Source: Paraburkholderia sp. Tr-20389
GTDB taxonomy: Bacteria > Pseudomonadota > Gammaproteobacteria > Burkholderiales > Burkholderiaceae
Length of the DNA: 64,000 bases
Direction of reading: 5' to 3'
NCBI RefSeq assembly: GCF_017104565.1
Contig: NZ_JAAGPD010000008.1
Location: forward strand, 124,001 to 188,000
Shown here: positions 1 to 8,694 of the stretch, piece by piece
Numbering within the stretch: position 1 is the stretch's first letter
How the letters are laid out: every line of letters starts with the position of its first letter
Notes under the pieces: model-generated
Databases searched by the model: none
What the model was told of the DNA's origin: nothing
Seen by the model: only the letters and a program-made list of their open reading frames with translations
Position numbers and translations under genes: made by a program

Positions 1-36
1 GTCAGGATTGGCTGCAACGGTGTGCTGATGCTTCAT
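1..36 (-). CDS. start of an unidentified gene, cut by the window edge
   Basis: Only the first twelve codons are inside the window; on the minus strand they read MKHQHTVAANPD. A good ribosome binding site (AAGGAG) lies just upstream at about 43-48. The gene continues the leftward operon that begins near 4045, about 110 bases after the shikimate-dehydrogenase-like gene. Too little is visible to assign a function. A transporter would fit a small catabolic operon of this kind, but that is a guess from context. Confidence 0.6.
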   Translation of the reverse strand, partial: MKHQHTVAANPD

Positions 37-110
37 GTCGTCTCCTTCAGATCTCGATGCCGCAGCCGTACCTTGCGGACGCGCGGGTCGTTACCCTTCC
101 AATCTGCCAG

Positions 111-129
111 GCCTCCTCTGACGGGAGGC
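111..129 (-). terminator. short hairpin in the intergenic gap of the leftward operon
   Basis: GCCTCC (111-116) and GGAGGC (124-129) form an exact six-base-pair stem with a seven-base loop, just after the stop of the shikimate-dehydrogenase-like gene. No T-run follows, so this is a weak terminator, attenuator or RNA-processing candidate rather than a clear intrinsic terminator. Confidence 0.3.
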
Positions 130-147
130 TCTCGATGCAGTCTCGCC

Positions 148-999
148 CTAGGCTTCGCTTGTCGAGCACTGTCGTGCTTCGCCTGCTTCCACCCGCGCTA
201 TCTCGTCGAGCAGCGCGATACTCATGACGTCGAGCGGTGCCGGCTTGCCGGTATAAAGCTCGATCTGTCCGCAGAACTGATGCAGCAGCATTCGCGTTCC
301 GTCGACGACACGGCATCCGATCGCGGTGGCATCGCGAACCAGTTTTGTGCGCACAGGCAGGAACGCTGCGTCCATCACGAACAGATGCGACTGCAGTTGC
401 CGCCCCGCCAGCGGATTGACGTCCGGTGCACGAAAGCCCGCGGCTGTCGCATTCACCACGCCGTCGAAATCTCCAGGTCGAAAATCGTCGAGCACGCCGC
501 CGAATGCGATGTCGAAATCGCGAGCGAGCGCCTCGCCGCGCGACGCTGTCCGGTTGAACACCGTGACCTGTGCACCCGCGCGTTTCGCGCCCCAGGCAAT
601 CGCGCGCGCCGCACCGCCCGCGCCAAGCAGCGCGATGCGCTGACCCGCAAGCGCCGTCACCTCTTCGAGTGCACGCACGGCCCCCGTGCAGTCCGTGTTG
701 TAGCCCGTGAGATAGCCATCGCGGTTGTCGATCGTATTGACTGCGCCGATCTCGCGCGCGGTCTCGTCGAGGGCATCGAGGTGCGCAATGACCGCCTGCT
801 TGTGCGGCATCGTCACGTTCATGCCGCGTATGCCGAGCGTACGTATCGCCTGAACGGCGAGCGCCGCGTCGTCCGCGCCGAAGCTCACGAACGTGTAGTC
901 GATGCCGATTGCCCGATAGGCTGCGTTATGCACTTTCACGTTGAACGTGAACGGCTGGCCCGCCAATGAGCCGCATAGCGTGGGAATCGAATGGGGCAT
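148..999 (-). CDS. shikimate dehydrogenase family protein (AroE-like paralogue)
   Basis: The 283-residue protein belongs to the shikimate/quinate dehydrogenase family (NADP(H)-dependent oxidoreduction of dehydroshikimate-type substrates). Visible hallmarks are the catalytic-lysine motif NVTMPHK, then GAVNT and GYNTD in the substrate-binding half, and a Rossmann GAGGAARA nucleotide loop near the middle. Start ATG 999 is chosen because GGAGA precedes it and homology begins at MPHSIP. The longer in-frame extension to 1260 runs back through the upstream dehydrogenase gene and is rejected. It lies 13 bases after that gene. Its setting in a catabolic operon suggests a specialised role rather than housekeeping aromatic biosynthesis; a second paralogue lies at 58848-59720. 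Confidence 0.9.
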   Translation of the reverse strand: MPHSIPTLCGSLAGQPFTFNVKVHNAAYRAIGIDYTFVSFGADDAALAVQAIRTLGIRGMNVTMPHKQAVIAHLDALDETAREIGAVNTIDNRDGYLTGYNTDCTGAVRALEEVTALAGQRIALLGAGGAARAIAWGAKRAGAQVTVFNRTASRGEALARDFDIAFGGVLDDFRPGDFDGVVNATAAGFRAPDVNPLAGRQLQSHLFVMDAAFLPVRTKLVRDATAIGCRVVDGTRMLLHQFCGQIELYTGKPAPLDVMSIALLDEIARVEAGEARQCSTSEA

Positions 1000-1012
1000 G
1001 GTGGCTTCTCCG

Positions 1013-2020
1013 TCAGATCCTGGACAGGTCGAATGCCGACACGGGCGCTGCGCCGTCGAGCACGCGCAGCAGGTTTTCCGTTGCGAGTTCGGCCATGGCC
1101 CGCCGCGTTTCGTGAGTGGCCGAGCCGATGTGAGGCAGCGGCGTGACCTTCGGGTGGCTGCGCAGCGGCGAATCGTGCGGCAGCGGTTCGACGGCGAACA
1201 CATCGAGCCCGGCCGCACGCAAGTGACCGCTGTCGAGCGCCGCCAGAAGCGCGTCTTCACGCACGATCGCGCCCCGCGAACCGTTGACGAAGATCGCGCC
1301 GGGTTTCATCGTCGCGAAGGCCCTGGCGTCCATCAGGCCGCGTGTCTCGTCGGAGAGCGGCAGCGTCAGCGCGACGATATCGGCGCGCGCCAGCACGTCG
1401 TCGAACGATGCGCGCTGCACGCGCCCGTCGAGAACGGCGGGCACGGGCACGTCGAACGGATCGTGATAGATCACAGGCATCTCGAAGCCGAGCGCAGCGC
1501 GCCGCGCCACAGCCTGGCCGATGCGTCCGAAGCCCAGCACACCGAGCGTCTTGCCGTGCACATCCCATCCGAACAGGTCGTCGCCGATGTTGCGCGTCCA
1601 GCGGCCTTCGCGCACATGATTCGACAGTTCGACCAGCCGTCGCGACGTCGCGATGATGAGCGCGAATACCGTGTCGGCCGTGGTCTCCGTCAGCACGCCC
1701 GGCGTGTGACAGAGCGTGATGCCGCGCTGTTTGAGAAACGGCAGCTCGTAGTTGTCGACACCGACCGAGATGCTCGAAATGACGCGCAGGTTAACCGCTT
1801 CGGCAAGCTCGGAGGCGCCGAGCTTGTAGCTCGAACCGATCAGGCCGCATGCATCGCGCAGCGCGTCGCGAAAGCGCGGCAACTCGTCGGCGCGCCTCGG
1901 ATCGGCGACGACCACGTCGTGACGTTCAGCGATGCGCCCGAGCAGATCGTCGGGAATCTTGCGGAATACAACTACGTGCTTGCGTGAAGTGCCCATACGA
2001 ATGTTGACTCGCTCATTCAT
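1013..2020 (-). CDS. D-isomer-specific 2-hydroxyacid dehydrogenase (glyoxylate/hydroxypyruvate/2-ketogluconate reductase type)
   Basis: The 335-residue protein has the two-domain D-2-hydroxyacid dehydrogenase architecture. Visible landmarks are ISSISVGVDN (substrate loop), the NAD-binding loop GVLGFGRIGQ near residue 160, the catalytic-arginine segment NGSRGAIV, the DVFAVEPLP segment and the catalytic histidine in PHIGSATHET. This arrangement is that of the GhrB/TkrA subgroup, NAD(P)H-dependent reductases of glyoxylate, hydroxypyruvate or 2-ketogluconate. Together with the gluconate-5-dehydrogenase-like SDR upstream, it suggests sugar-acid metabolism. A second in-frame ATG at codon 9 (1996) is an alternative start. 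Confidence 0.9.
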   Translation of the reverse strand: MNERVNIRMGTSRKHVVVFRKIPDDLLGRIAERHDVVVADPRRADELPRFRDALRDACGLIGSSYKLGASELAEAVNLRVISSISVGVDNYELPFLKQRGITLCHTPGVLTETTADTVFALIIATSRRLVELSNHVREGRWTRNIGDDLFGWDVHGKTLGVLGFGRIGQAVARRAALGFEMPVIYHDPFDVPVPAVLDGRVQRASFDDVLARADIVALTLPLSDETRGLMDARAFATMKPGAIFVNGSRGAIVREDALLAALDSGHLRAAGLDVFAVEPLPHDSPLRSHPKVTPLPHIGSATHETRRAMAELATENLLRVLDGAAPVSAFDLSRI

Positions 2021-2035
2021 GAAGTTGAGGAAGGG

Positions 2036-3223
2036 TTAGCGCGGAGTCGTGCGTAGCGACGAAGGACCGCCCGTGAGTGCGATTCGCGTACCCGTATCAT
2101 GCAAATGGCCACCGTCCACCGCATACAGCGCAAGCTGTTTCTCGACATTGAACTGGACGATCAGATACTTGCTGTCCGCCGTGAACACGATGCCTTGCGC
2201 CGCTTCGCCGCCTGGGACTTCCGCCACCTTCGCCGCCTGCCCGTTGCGGATGGCGAACAGCACGACCTTGCCGCGCGCGTGACGGCCGGGGTTGTCGGGC
2301 GTGAGATTCGAGCCGTCCATTGCCTGCACGCCGATCCACTTGCCGTCGGGCGAGATCGCGACACCTTCCGGCAGGGATGGAACGCTCACATGCTGAACGG
2401 CGCGAAACGGCTCGTGCGATACGTCGATGAGCGTCACCGTGTCTGCATCGCCTGCGAGCTTGCCCTCGTACGACGGCAGTCCGGCGAGGCCGACATCGCT
2501 GACGACTGCCCACTTGCCGTCGCTGGAGACGTCGACGGTATAGGGCGCCACGCCGCTCGAAAGACGCATGCCGCTGTCGGTCACATGTCCTTGCGTTACG
2601 TCGAGCACGGCCACGCCCTGTTCGTCGCGCAGTGCGACGAGTGCGTGTCGGCCGTCGTGGGTGAAGCTCACACCCGCAAGACGCTTTTTCGCGATCTTCA
2701 GCGTATCGACGATCGCCGCGTGATTACCGTCGATGCCGAGCACCACCACGCTGCCGTCGACACATGCGACGAGCGCGAGACGGCCACTGCGATCGATTGC
2801 GATACCTTGCGGATGACTTCCTATGTCGAGCCGCGTGACGGCAGGCGGCGAAGCCCGCATGTCGACGATCTGCACGAACGAATCCATCAGCAGTTTCTTC
2901 GCGTCCCTGTCGTAGCGCGTCGGTGCGCCGACGAATGCGAGCGATGCATCGGGCGTGATGGCGACGGCTTGCGGCGGCCCCTGGATGCCGTTTTCGACCT
3001 CGACCTCGACCGTCACGTTGGGCGGGAAGTGGCTTGCGTCGAGCAGCGTCAGCGTGTCGGGGCGAGGATCGGCGGGATAGGTGTCGCGTCCCTCGACGCG
3101 CTGATACTTGCCGTCATTGCCCGACACGATCCAGTCGGAAGCGTGGGCACAGCAGGCCGTGAATGCGAAGGCAATGCCCGTCAGCATGCGGATACGACGA
3201 TGGCGCGTCGCTTGGCAATACAT
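2036..3223 (-). CDS. exported beta-propeller protein (YncE/lactonase-like)
   Basis: The 395-residue protein starts with a basic stretch and a hydrophobic segment ending CCAHASD, a likely Sec signal peptide cleaved after residue 28 or so. The remainder repeats a motif of about 45-50 residues (VAITPDASLAFVGAP, IAIDRSGRLALVAC, VSFTHDGRHALVAL, VSSDGKWAVVSD, VAISPDGKWIGVQA), the signature of a YncE/lactonase-type beta-propeller. A periplasmic sugar-acid lactonase or binding role would suit the neighbouring dehydrogenases, but the repeats alone do not show catalysis. It sits in the same leftward operon, 15 bases before the hydroxyacid dehydrogenase. Confidence 0.85.
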   Translation of the reverse strand: MYCQATRHRRIRMLTGIAFAFTACCAHASDWIVSGNDGKYQRVEGRDTYPADPRPDTLTLLDASHFPPNVTVEVEVENGIQGPPQAVAITPDASLAFVGAPTRYDRDAKKLLMDSFVQIVDMRASPPAVTRLDIGSHPQGIAIDRSGRLALVACVDGSVVVLGIDGNHAAIVDTLKIAKKRLAGVSFTHDGRHALVALRDEQGVAVLDVTQGHVTDSGMRLSSGVAPYTVDVSSDGKWAVVSDVGLAGLPSYEGKLAGDADTVTLIDVSHEPFRAVQHVSVPSLPEGVAISPDGKWIGVQAMDGSNLTPDNPGRHARGKVVLFAIRNGQAAKVAEVPGGEAAQGIVFTADSKYLIVQFNVEKQLALYAVDGGHLHDTGTRIALTGGPSSLRTTPR

Positions 3224-3268
3224 GATCGATGTCTCCTGTTCGTTGTCGATGTCGTTCAGGCGTGCGCG

Positions 3269-4045
3269 TCAGACCACGCTGGTAAGGCCGCCGTCGACAA
3301 AGAGCGTTTGCCCGTTGACGAAGCTCGATGCATCGGATGCGAGAAACACAGCAGCCCCGCACAGTTCGTCGACATTTCCCCAGCGTCCAGCCGGCGTCCG
3401 CTTGCAGAGCCATGCAGAGAATTCCGGATCGTCGACGAGTGCGCGATTCAGATCGGTCGCGAAGTAACCCGGCGCGATCGCGTTGACCTGAATGCCGTGG
3501 CGCGCCCAGTCGGCGCACATTCCTTTGGTCAGCATGCGCACGGCGCCCTTCGAAGCGGCATACGGCGCGATGGTCGGCCTGGCCAGTTCGCTCTGCACCG
3601 AGCAGATGTTGATGATCTTGCCGCGCCCTCGCGGCAGCATGTGACGCGCCACGGCCTGCGAGACATGGAACACGCCGTCGAGATTCACGCTCATCAGTTC
3701 GTTCCAGTCCTGCGATGAAAAGGACTCAAGCGGCGCGCGGCGCTGGATACCGGCGTTGTTCACGAGAATGTCGATGGGCCCTGTATGCGCTTCCAACGCA
3801 TCGATCGCAGCCGCGACATCATCGGCTTTCGTCACATCGAAAGGCGCAACCGTTGCGTCCAGTCCTTCTTCGTGCAGGCGGCTCAGTGCATCTCGTGCAC
3901 CGTCTTGGTCACGTGCATTGATGACAACAGCCGCACCCGCCTCGGCAAGTCCGCGTGCGAGCGCCAGCCCGATGCCGCGAGAAGATCCTGTGATCAGGGC
4001 GCGCCGGCCGGTCAGATTGAATCGTTCGAGTGCTCTATTCGTCAT
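3269..4045 (-). CDS. short-chain dehydrogenase, gluconate 5-dehydrogenase-like
   Basis: The 258-residue classical SDR has the cofactor loop TGSSRGIG (near residue 20), NNAG (near residue 92), the catalytic serine region ICSVQSE, the YAASK Tyr-Lys pair, and NAIAPGYFATDLN after the active site. This pattern resembles IdnO-type gluconate 5-dehydrogenases, cytosolic enzymes that interconvert gluconate and 5-ketogluconate with NAD(P)H. Substrate assignment is by resemblance only. It is the first gene of the leftward operon and is divergent from the LysR regulator, with a 179-base shared promoter region. Confidence 0.88.
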   Translation of the reverse strand: MTNRALERFNLTGRRALITGSSRGIGLALARGLAEAGAAVVINARDQDGARDALSRLHEEGLDATVAPFDVTKADDVAAAIDALEAHTGPIDILVNNAGIQRRAPLESFSSQDWNELMSVNLDGVFHVSQAVARHMLPRGRGKIINICSVQSELARPTIAPYAASKGAVRMLTKGMCADWARHGIQVNAIAPGYFATDLNRALVDDPEFSAWLCKRTPAGRWGNVDELCGAAVFLASDASSFVNGQTLFVDGGLTSVV

Positions 4046-4148
4046 TGCGTGCGTAGCGCGTGAGATCGTCGGTTCCGCGCCGTTCCTCCATGACGTCTAG
4101 TTCACCGCAACGGCAGCCGCCGCGCCAATAGTCTTTCGTGACGCTGTT

Positions 4149-4163
4149 ATCATGAATCGTGAT
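4149..4163. promoter_or_regulatory. LysR-type regulator box between SDR operon and lysR
   Basis: ATCA (4149-4152) and TGAT (4160-4163) form an inverted repeat separated by seven bases, giving a T-N11-A core (T4150, A4162). This is the usual shape of a LysR-type regulator recognition site. It lies in the divergent region between the metabolic operon and the lysR gene, 62 bases before the chosen lysR start, where autoregulation and operon control are expected. Confidence 0.5.
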
Positions 4164-4224
4164 GACCGCAGAACGCTGGCGCCGCTTGCGAACACACGAC
4201 CCGGACGGACGGTTGGAGACGACA

Positions 4225-5115
4225 ATGGAACTGAAACATCTGCGCGCATTCGTCGCCCTGGCGGAAGAGTTGCATTTCGGTCGCGCCGCAGAGCGCCTGT
4301 GCATCGTGCAGCCCGCGCTCAGCATGCAGATCAAGTCGCTCGAAGAAGAACTGCAGGCCAAGCTGTTCGAGCGCGACCGCCACAAGGTGGCACTGTCGCA
4401 GACGGGTGCGCTATTCCTGCCCGAAGCGCGCGCGACGCTGCATCAGGCACAACGCGCGGAACAAACCGCGCGCCTTTCGTCCCAGGGGGAAATCGGCACG
4501 CTGCGGATTGCGTTCGTGTCGTCCGTGCTGCCCGAGTTGCTGCCCGCTCTCATGCGCGCGATGCATGAGCGCTATCCGCGCATCACGCTGGAACTCAAGG
4601 ACATGCCGACGCCCGACCAGATTGCAGCACTGCACGACAACAAGCTCGACTTCGGCCTCATCCGCCTCCCCGTGCATGGCACAGGCGTCGAAACACGCGT
4701 CGTGCTGAAGGAATCTTTTGTCGTTGCTGTACCGGCACGTCATGCGCTTTCCCGATTGAAGCTGATACGGCCAACGGATCTGCGTGAGCGTCCCGTCTTC
4801 ATGCTCGCACGCCGATACGCGCCCGGCTTCTACGACGAAGTTCTCGTTGCCTTCAAACAGCAAGGCGTGACCCTTCAGATCGAAAAGGAACTCGGCGAAT
4901 ACACGACGATGCTCGCACTCGTCGCGGCGGGACTTGGAATCGGGGTAATTCCCGCGCAAGCGGCAATCGCGCTGCCGCCCAAAGTCACGGCGAGACCGCT
5001 CGACCTTCGCAATCTTCGTACGGGTATTGGTCTCGCGTACACGCAACTCGACAGCGCGACGAAGCGTGCATTTGTCGACGTGGTCGATGAACGGATCGGA
5101 CGCGAATCGGCATAA
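4225..5115 (+). CDS. LysR-family transcriptional regulator
   Basis: The 296-residue protein starts with the standard LysR winged helix-turn-helix (MELKHLRAFVALAEELHFGR, then QPALSMQIKSLE) followed by the two-lobed effector-binding domain (residues about 90-290). The start at 4225 is chosen because family homology begins at MELKHL and GGAG lies seven bases upstream. An in-frame extension back to 4159 adds an arginine-rich tail with no family similarity and would cover the putative operator. Divergent from the metabolic operon, it is probably that operon's regulator; the ligand is unknown. Confidence 0.9.
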   Translation: MELKHLRAFVALAEELHFGRAAERLCIVQPALSMQIKSLEEELQAKLFERDRHKVALSQTGALFLPEARATLHQAQRAEQTARLSSQGEIGTLRIAFVSSVLPELLPALMRAMHERYPRITLELKDMPTPDQIAALHDNKLDFGLIRLPVHGTGVETRVVLKESFVVAVPARHALSRLKLIRPTDLRERPVFMLARRYAPGFYDEVLVAFKQQGVTLQIEKELGEYTTMLALVAAGLGIGVIPAQAAIALPPKVTARPLDLRNLRTGIGLAYTQLDSATKRAFVDVVDERIGRESA

Positions 5116-5162
5116 GCGTTCGTGCAATGCGTGCTCGTCGGCAATTCCCCTCCTTGCCCGCA

Positions 5163-5210
5163 TGAAAATTCAGTGTTATTTTTTCATGAAATTTCACGAA
5201 TGAATTTTCA
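5163..5210. promoter_or_regulatory. palindromic operator upstream of the polyamine genes
   Basis: TGAAAATTCA (5163-5172) and its exact reverse complement TGAATTTTCA (5201-5210) flank a perfect ten-base palindrome TTTCATGAAA (5182-5191). The array is strikingly AT-rich in a GC-rich setting and ends 11 bases before the oxidase start codon, overlapping where a promoter or ribosome binding site would be. Repression by the PuuR-like protein encoded two genes downstream is the simplest reading. Confidence 0.6.
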
Positions 5211-5221
5211 CGGGAGCGCCC

Positions 5222-6511
5222 ATGTTCGCGCAGTCGGCCCAACACGTGACGAGCTACTACGCCGGTACGCTGTCCGCGCCAATCCCGCTGCATCCCGCGC
5301 TGCACGAGCGTCTGGAGGCCGATGTGCTGGTCGTCGGCGCGGGTTTCAGCGGGCTGCACACCGCGTTGCGGCTCGCGTCGGCGGGCAAGCGCGTGATCGT
5401 GCTCGAGGCGAGCCGCGTCGCGTGGGCCGCGTCCGGGCGCAACGGTGGGCAGGCGCTGCTGGGCTGGTCGTGCGACATGCAGCCGCTCGAGGATTCACTG
5501 GGTCGTGCGCGTGCCCGTGAACTCTGGGACAGCATGCGCTGGGCCGCCGCCGAAATTCGCGATCTGCCGGTACGGCATGGTTTCGACATCGACTATCGTC
5601 CGGGCAGTTTGTGGGCCGCTGTCCGTTCCCGCCGTGCCGCGTTGCTCGAACGGGCGCGCGACGAGGCGGCCGAGCGCTGGGGCTACGATCGCCTGCGCGT
5701 GATTGCGCGCGACGAGATGTCCGAATGGATCGGCAGCCCGCGATATCTCGGCGCGCTCTACGATCCGGAAGCCGGTCATCTGAATCCGCTCAAGCTCGCA
5801 CTAGGCCTCGCGCAGGCATTCGTGCGCGCAGGCGGCCGGATCTTCGAACAGAGCCGTGTGCTCGACTATCGCGAGACGTCGTCTGGCTACGTCGCGCGCG
5901 CCACGAGCGGAGAAGTGCGGGCGGACGTGCTCGTACTTGCGTGCAATGCCTACATCGACCGGCTGGATCAAGAACTTGCGAGGCGCCTGCTGCCCGTCGG
6001 CACCTACCAGGTGGCGACCGAACCGCTCGATCCCGAACAGGCCCGCTCGCTGCTGCCGCGCAACAGCTGCGTGATCGACAATCAGTTCGTGCCCGACTAC
6101 TTCCGGCTGAGCCCCGACAACCGGCTGCTGTTCGGCGGCGGCTGCACGTATCTCGGCGGTATTCCCGCGAACATCGCAGAGGCCACGCGCCGTCCGCTCG
6201 AACGCGCATTCCCGCAGCTACGCGGTGTGAAGGTCGAGTTCGCATGGGGCGGACACCTTGACATCAGCATGCGCCGCACGCCTGACATCGGCCGTCACGC
6301 TCAGCGTTACTGGCTGCAAGGCTATTCGGGTCACGGCGTGCTGCCCACGCTCGCGGGCGCGCGCGCCGTCGCCGATGCAATCCTCGGCGACGACAGGCTG
6401 CTCGCGCTGTATCAGGGCATCCGCAACCCAAGCTTTCCTGGCGGCGAGCGGCTAGCCGCACCGCTCGAAGCAATCGGTAAGGCCTGGTACCGATTGCGCG
6501 ACACAGTCTGA
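5222..6511 (+). CDS. puuB: gamma-glutamylputrescine oxidase (FAD-dependent)
   Basis: The 429-residue D-amino-acid-oxidase-family flavoprotein has the FAD dinucleotide loop VVGAGFSGLH (near residue 38), the RNGGQ segment typical of PuuB-like and sarcosine-oxidase-like enzymes, and a C-terminal GYSGHGVLPT segment that closes over the flavin. PuuB oxidises gamma-glutamylputrescine to gamma-glutamyl-aminobutyraldehyde with H2O2 release. It is followed after 15 bases by a PuuR-type regulator and then by a PuuA-type synthetase, which makes this assignment stronger than the fold alone. An aldehyde dehydrogenase and a PuuD hydrolase are not seen here. Confidence 0.85.
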   Translation: MFAQSAQHVTSYYAGTLSAPIPLHPALHERLEADVLVVGAGFSGLHTALRLASAGKRVIVLEASRVAWAASGRNGGQALLGWSCDMQPLEDSLGRARARELWDSMRWAAAEIRDLPVRHGFDIDYRPGSLWAAVRSRRAALLERARDEAAERWGYDRLRVIARDEMSEWIGSPRYLGALYDPEAGHLNPLKLALGLAQAFVRAGGRIFEQSRVLDYRETSSGYVARATSGEVRADVLVLACNAYIDRLDQELARRLLPVGTYQVATEPLDPEQARSLLPRNSCVIDNQFVPDYFRLSPDNRLLFGGGCTYLGGIPANIAEATRRPLERAFPQLRGVKVEFAWGGHLDISMRRTPDIGRHAQRYWLQGYSGHGVLPTLAGARAVADAILGDDRLLALYQGIRNPSFPGGERLAAPLEAIGKAWYRLRDTV

Positions 6512-6526
6512 ACAAGGAACCGCTTC

Positions 6527-7081
6527 ATGAACGAGCAGGAAGAAATAGAAGGCCTCGCGATCCTGATCCGGGATCTGCGCAAGCATCGCAAGGTCACGCT
6601 GAGCGAACTGGCCGACAAGATGGGGCGCTCGGTGGGCTTTCTGTCGCAGGTCGAGCGCGGGCTGTCACGACCGACGGTCGCCGACCTGACTGCGATCTGC
6701 GACGCGCTCGACACGCCGCACACCTATTTCTATAGCTTGAGCAAACCTCGCTCGGTGCCGTGGGTCACGCGTCCCGGAGAGCGTCGCACGTTGTACTACG
6801 CCGAGGGCATCACGGACATCCTCGTGTCGCCGAACATGCGCGCGCGCTTCTCGATGCTCGAAAGCCATCTCGCACCAGGTGCAAGCAGCGGCGAGCGCCC
6901 CGTCGACGACCGCGACGAACAGGGCGGCTTCGTGCTCGAAGGCGAACTCACCGTTTGGCTCGACAACGATGAACCCGTCACGCTCGGACCGAACGACGCT
7001 TTCCAGGTGCCCGCGCGCGCACGCTTCCGCTACGCGAATCTCACCGACCAGCCGACACGGGTCATCTGGGTCTTCACCTGA
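6527..7081 (+). CDS. puuR: XRE-family regulator with C-terminal cupin (PuuR-like)
   Basis: The 184-residue protein has an N-terminal helix-turn-helix (LSELADKMGRSVGFLSQVER, residues about 25-45) and a C-terminal cupin barrel (residues about 110-180, with EQGGFVLEGELTVWL and LGPNDAFQVP). This is the PuuR architecture: a repressor of putrescine catabolism that lets go of DNA when the polyamine signal rises. Lying between the oxidase and the synthetase, and downstream of the palindromic array at 5163-5210, it probably controls this cluster. The exact inducer is inferred. Confidence 0.85.
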   Translation: MNEQEEIEGLAILIRDLRKHRKVTLSELADKMGRSVGFLSQVERGLSRPTVADLTAICDALDTPHTYFYSLSKPRSVPWVTRPGERRTLYYAEGITDILVSPNMRARFSMLESHLAPGASSGERPVDDRDEQGGFVLEGELTVWLDNDEPVTLGPNDAFQVPARARFRYANLTDQPTRVIWVFT

Positions 7082-7229
7082 GTTCGCACGGGCGGCGTAT
7101 CGCTCGTCCGCGCAGATCAGCTCGCATACCACGCAGCTTCGGCGGACTGCCGCATCGCGAACGTTCGCCGTTCGAGTTCGTCTCAACGTCGTCACACACC
7201 GTCGCTCCAGCACGCCGAGGAAGAGAATC

Positions 7230-8576
7230 ATGCATGCCGCCACTGCCGATCTGCTCGCTGAAGTCCGCGCGTTTCGCGCCGCGCATCCGGAGATCCACTA
7301 CGTCGATCTGATCTGCCTCGATCTGCCGGGGCACTTCTACGGCAAGCGCTATCCCGTTGACGCGCTCGAACAGGTTGCAGCGGGCTCGCTGCTCAAGCTG
7401 CCGCAGAACTGCATCCTGCTCGGCACGCAGGGTGGGCTCTACAAGATCGGCGACTACTGCTTCAACGACGGCGACCCGGACGCGGTGCGCCGCCTGATTC
7501 CAGGCACGCTGAAGCGAGTGAGCTGGGAAAAGCAGCCGCTCGGCCAGATGCTGATCACGACCGACGGCACCGACGCGCCAGTCGTGTTCGAGCCGCGCGA
7601 GGTGCTTGCACGTGTGCTGGGACGTCTCGCGCAGCGCGGCATCCGGCCCGTCGTCGCATTTGAACTCGAGTTCTATCTGTTCGATGCGCAGCTGGAGCAC
7701 GGCATGCCCCGCTATCCGCGCGATCGCCTGAGCGACGATCCCGACGATCAGCCGAACATGCATATCGAGCGGCTGACGCGTTTCTCCGACGTGCTGCACG
7801 AGACGGTCGACGTCGCCTGCGAGCAGGGCATCGACGCCACCGTGATTACCGCCGAACTCGGGCCAGGGCAGTTCGAGATCAACTTCGGCCATTGCGACGA
7901 CGGGCTACGCGCCGCAGACTGGTCAGCCATGTTCTGCCGCAGCACGCGCGGTGTCGCGTTGAAGCACGGCTATCGCGCGAGCTTCATGGGCAAGCCGTAC
8001 CTGCACGCACCGGGCAGCGGAATGCATGTGCACGTGAGCCTCTACGACGAGGGCGGCCGCAATCTGCTCGCGCTCGATAGCCAGCGCCCGCTGCGTCATG
8101 CGGTGGCGGGTTGTCTCGGGTTGTTGCCGCACTGCATGCCGGTGTTCGCGCCCAACCACAACGCGTACCGGCGGTATGGCTCGATGGTGAACGCGGCGAG
8201 CCGCGCAAGCTGGGGTTTCGAGGATCGCGACGCGTGCATACGGATTCCCGAATCCGATGCAAAGAACCTGCGGATCGAACATCGTCTTGCTAGTGCGGAC
8301 GCGAACCCGTACCTGGTGCTCGCGGCGATTCTGACCGGCATGGAACAGGGCCTCGACGCCGGCATCGAGCCGATCGCACCATTGAACGAGGATCGCGGCA
8401 GCGGCATCGGCTTCCCGAAGGACATGCTGTCGGCCGTCGCCGCGATGCAGGATCATGCGGCCGTTCGAGAAGGGATGGGCAGCGAGTTCGTCATGGTGTA
8501 TTGCGAGAACAAGCGAAACGAGGAACTCGATTTCAGAAACGAGATCAGCGGGCGGGAGTATCGGTGGTATCTGTAA
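7230..8576 (+). CDS. puuA: gamma-glutamylputrescine synthetase (glutamine synthetase family)
   Basis: The 448-residue protein is a class I glutamine-synthetase-fold ligase. Visible active-site pieces are FELEFYLFD (metal glutamates, near residue 145), GPGQFEINF (near residue 210), GSGMHVHVSL (ATP/metal histidines, near residue 265), APNHNAYRRYGS and the RIEHRL arginine segment. PuuA joins glutamate to putrescine using ATP. ATG 7230 is chosen because GAGGAAGAG lies directly upstream and homology begins there; the in-frame extension to 6879 overlaps the regulator gene and is rejected. The 148-base gap after the regulator shows no clear terminator. Confidence 0.87.
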   Translation: MHAATADLLAEVRAFRAAHPEIHYVDLICLDLPGHFYGKRYPVDALEQVAAGSLLKLPQNCILLGTQGGLYKIGDYCFNDGDPDAVRRLIPGTLKRVSWEKQPLGQMLITTDGTDAPVVFEPREVLARVLGRLAQRGIRPVVAFELEFYLFDAQLEHGMPRYPRDRLSDDPDDQPNMHIERLTRFSDVLHETVDVACEQGIDATVITAELGPGQFEINFGHCDDGLRAADWSAMFCRSTRGVALKHGYRASFMGKPYLHAPGSGMHVHVSLYDEGGRNLLALDSQRPLRHAVAGCLGLLPHCMPVFAPNHNAYRRYGSMVNAASRASWGFEDRDACIRIPESDAKNLRIEHRLASADANPYLVLAAILTGMEQGLDAGIEPIAPLNEDRGSGIGFPKDMLSAVAAMQDHAAVREGMGSEFVMVYCENKRNEELDFRNEISGREYRWYL

Positions 8577-8694
8577 CGCCGGGCTGAAGGGAGGGGCTTT
8601 GAGCCGCCCATCGAAGGTAGCGCGATCGTACATGGCGCCATGGATTCGATTGCCTTCGATGAATAGCGTGCTCCGAAAGCCGTTCCGGCGCTCG

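Noticed and set aside
5163-5210. Intrinsic terminator for the lysR gene
   Set aside because: The arms are too far apart and AT-rich; the pattern fits a regulatory operator better.
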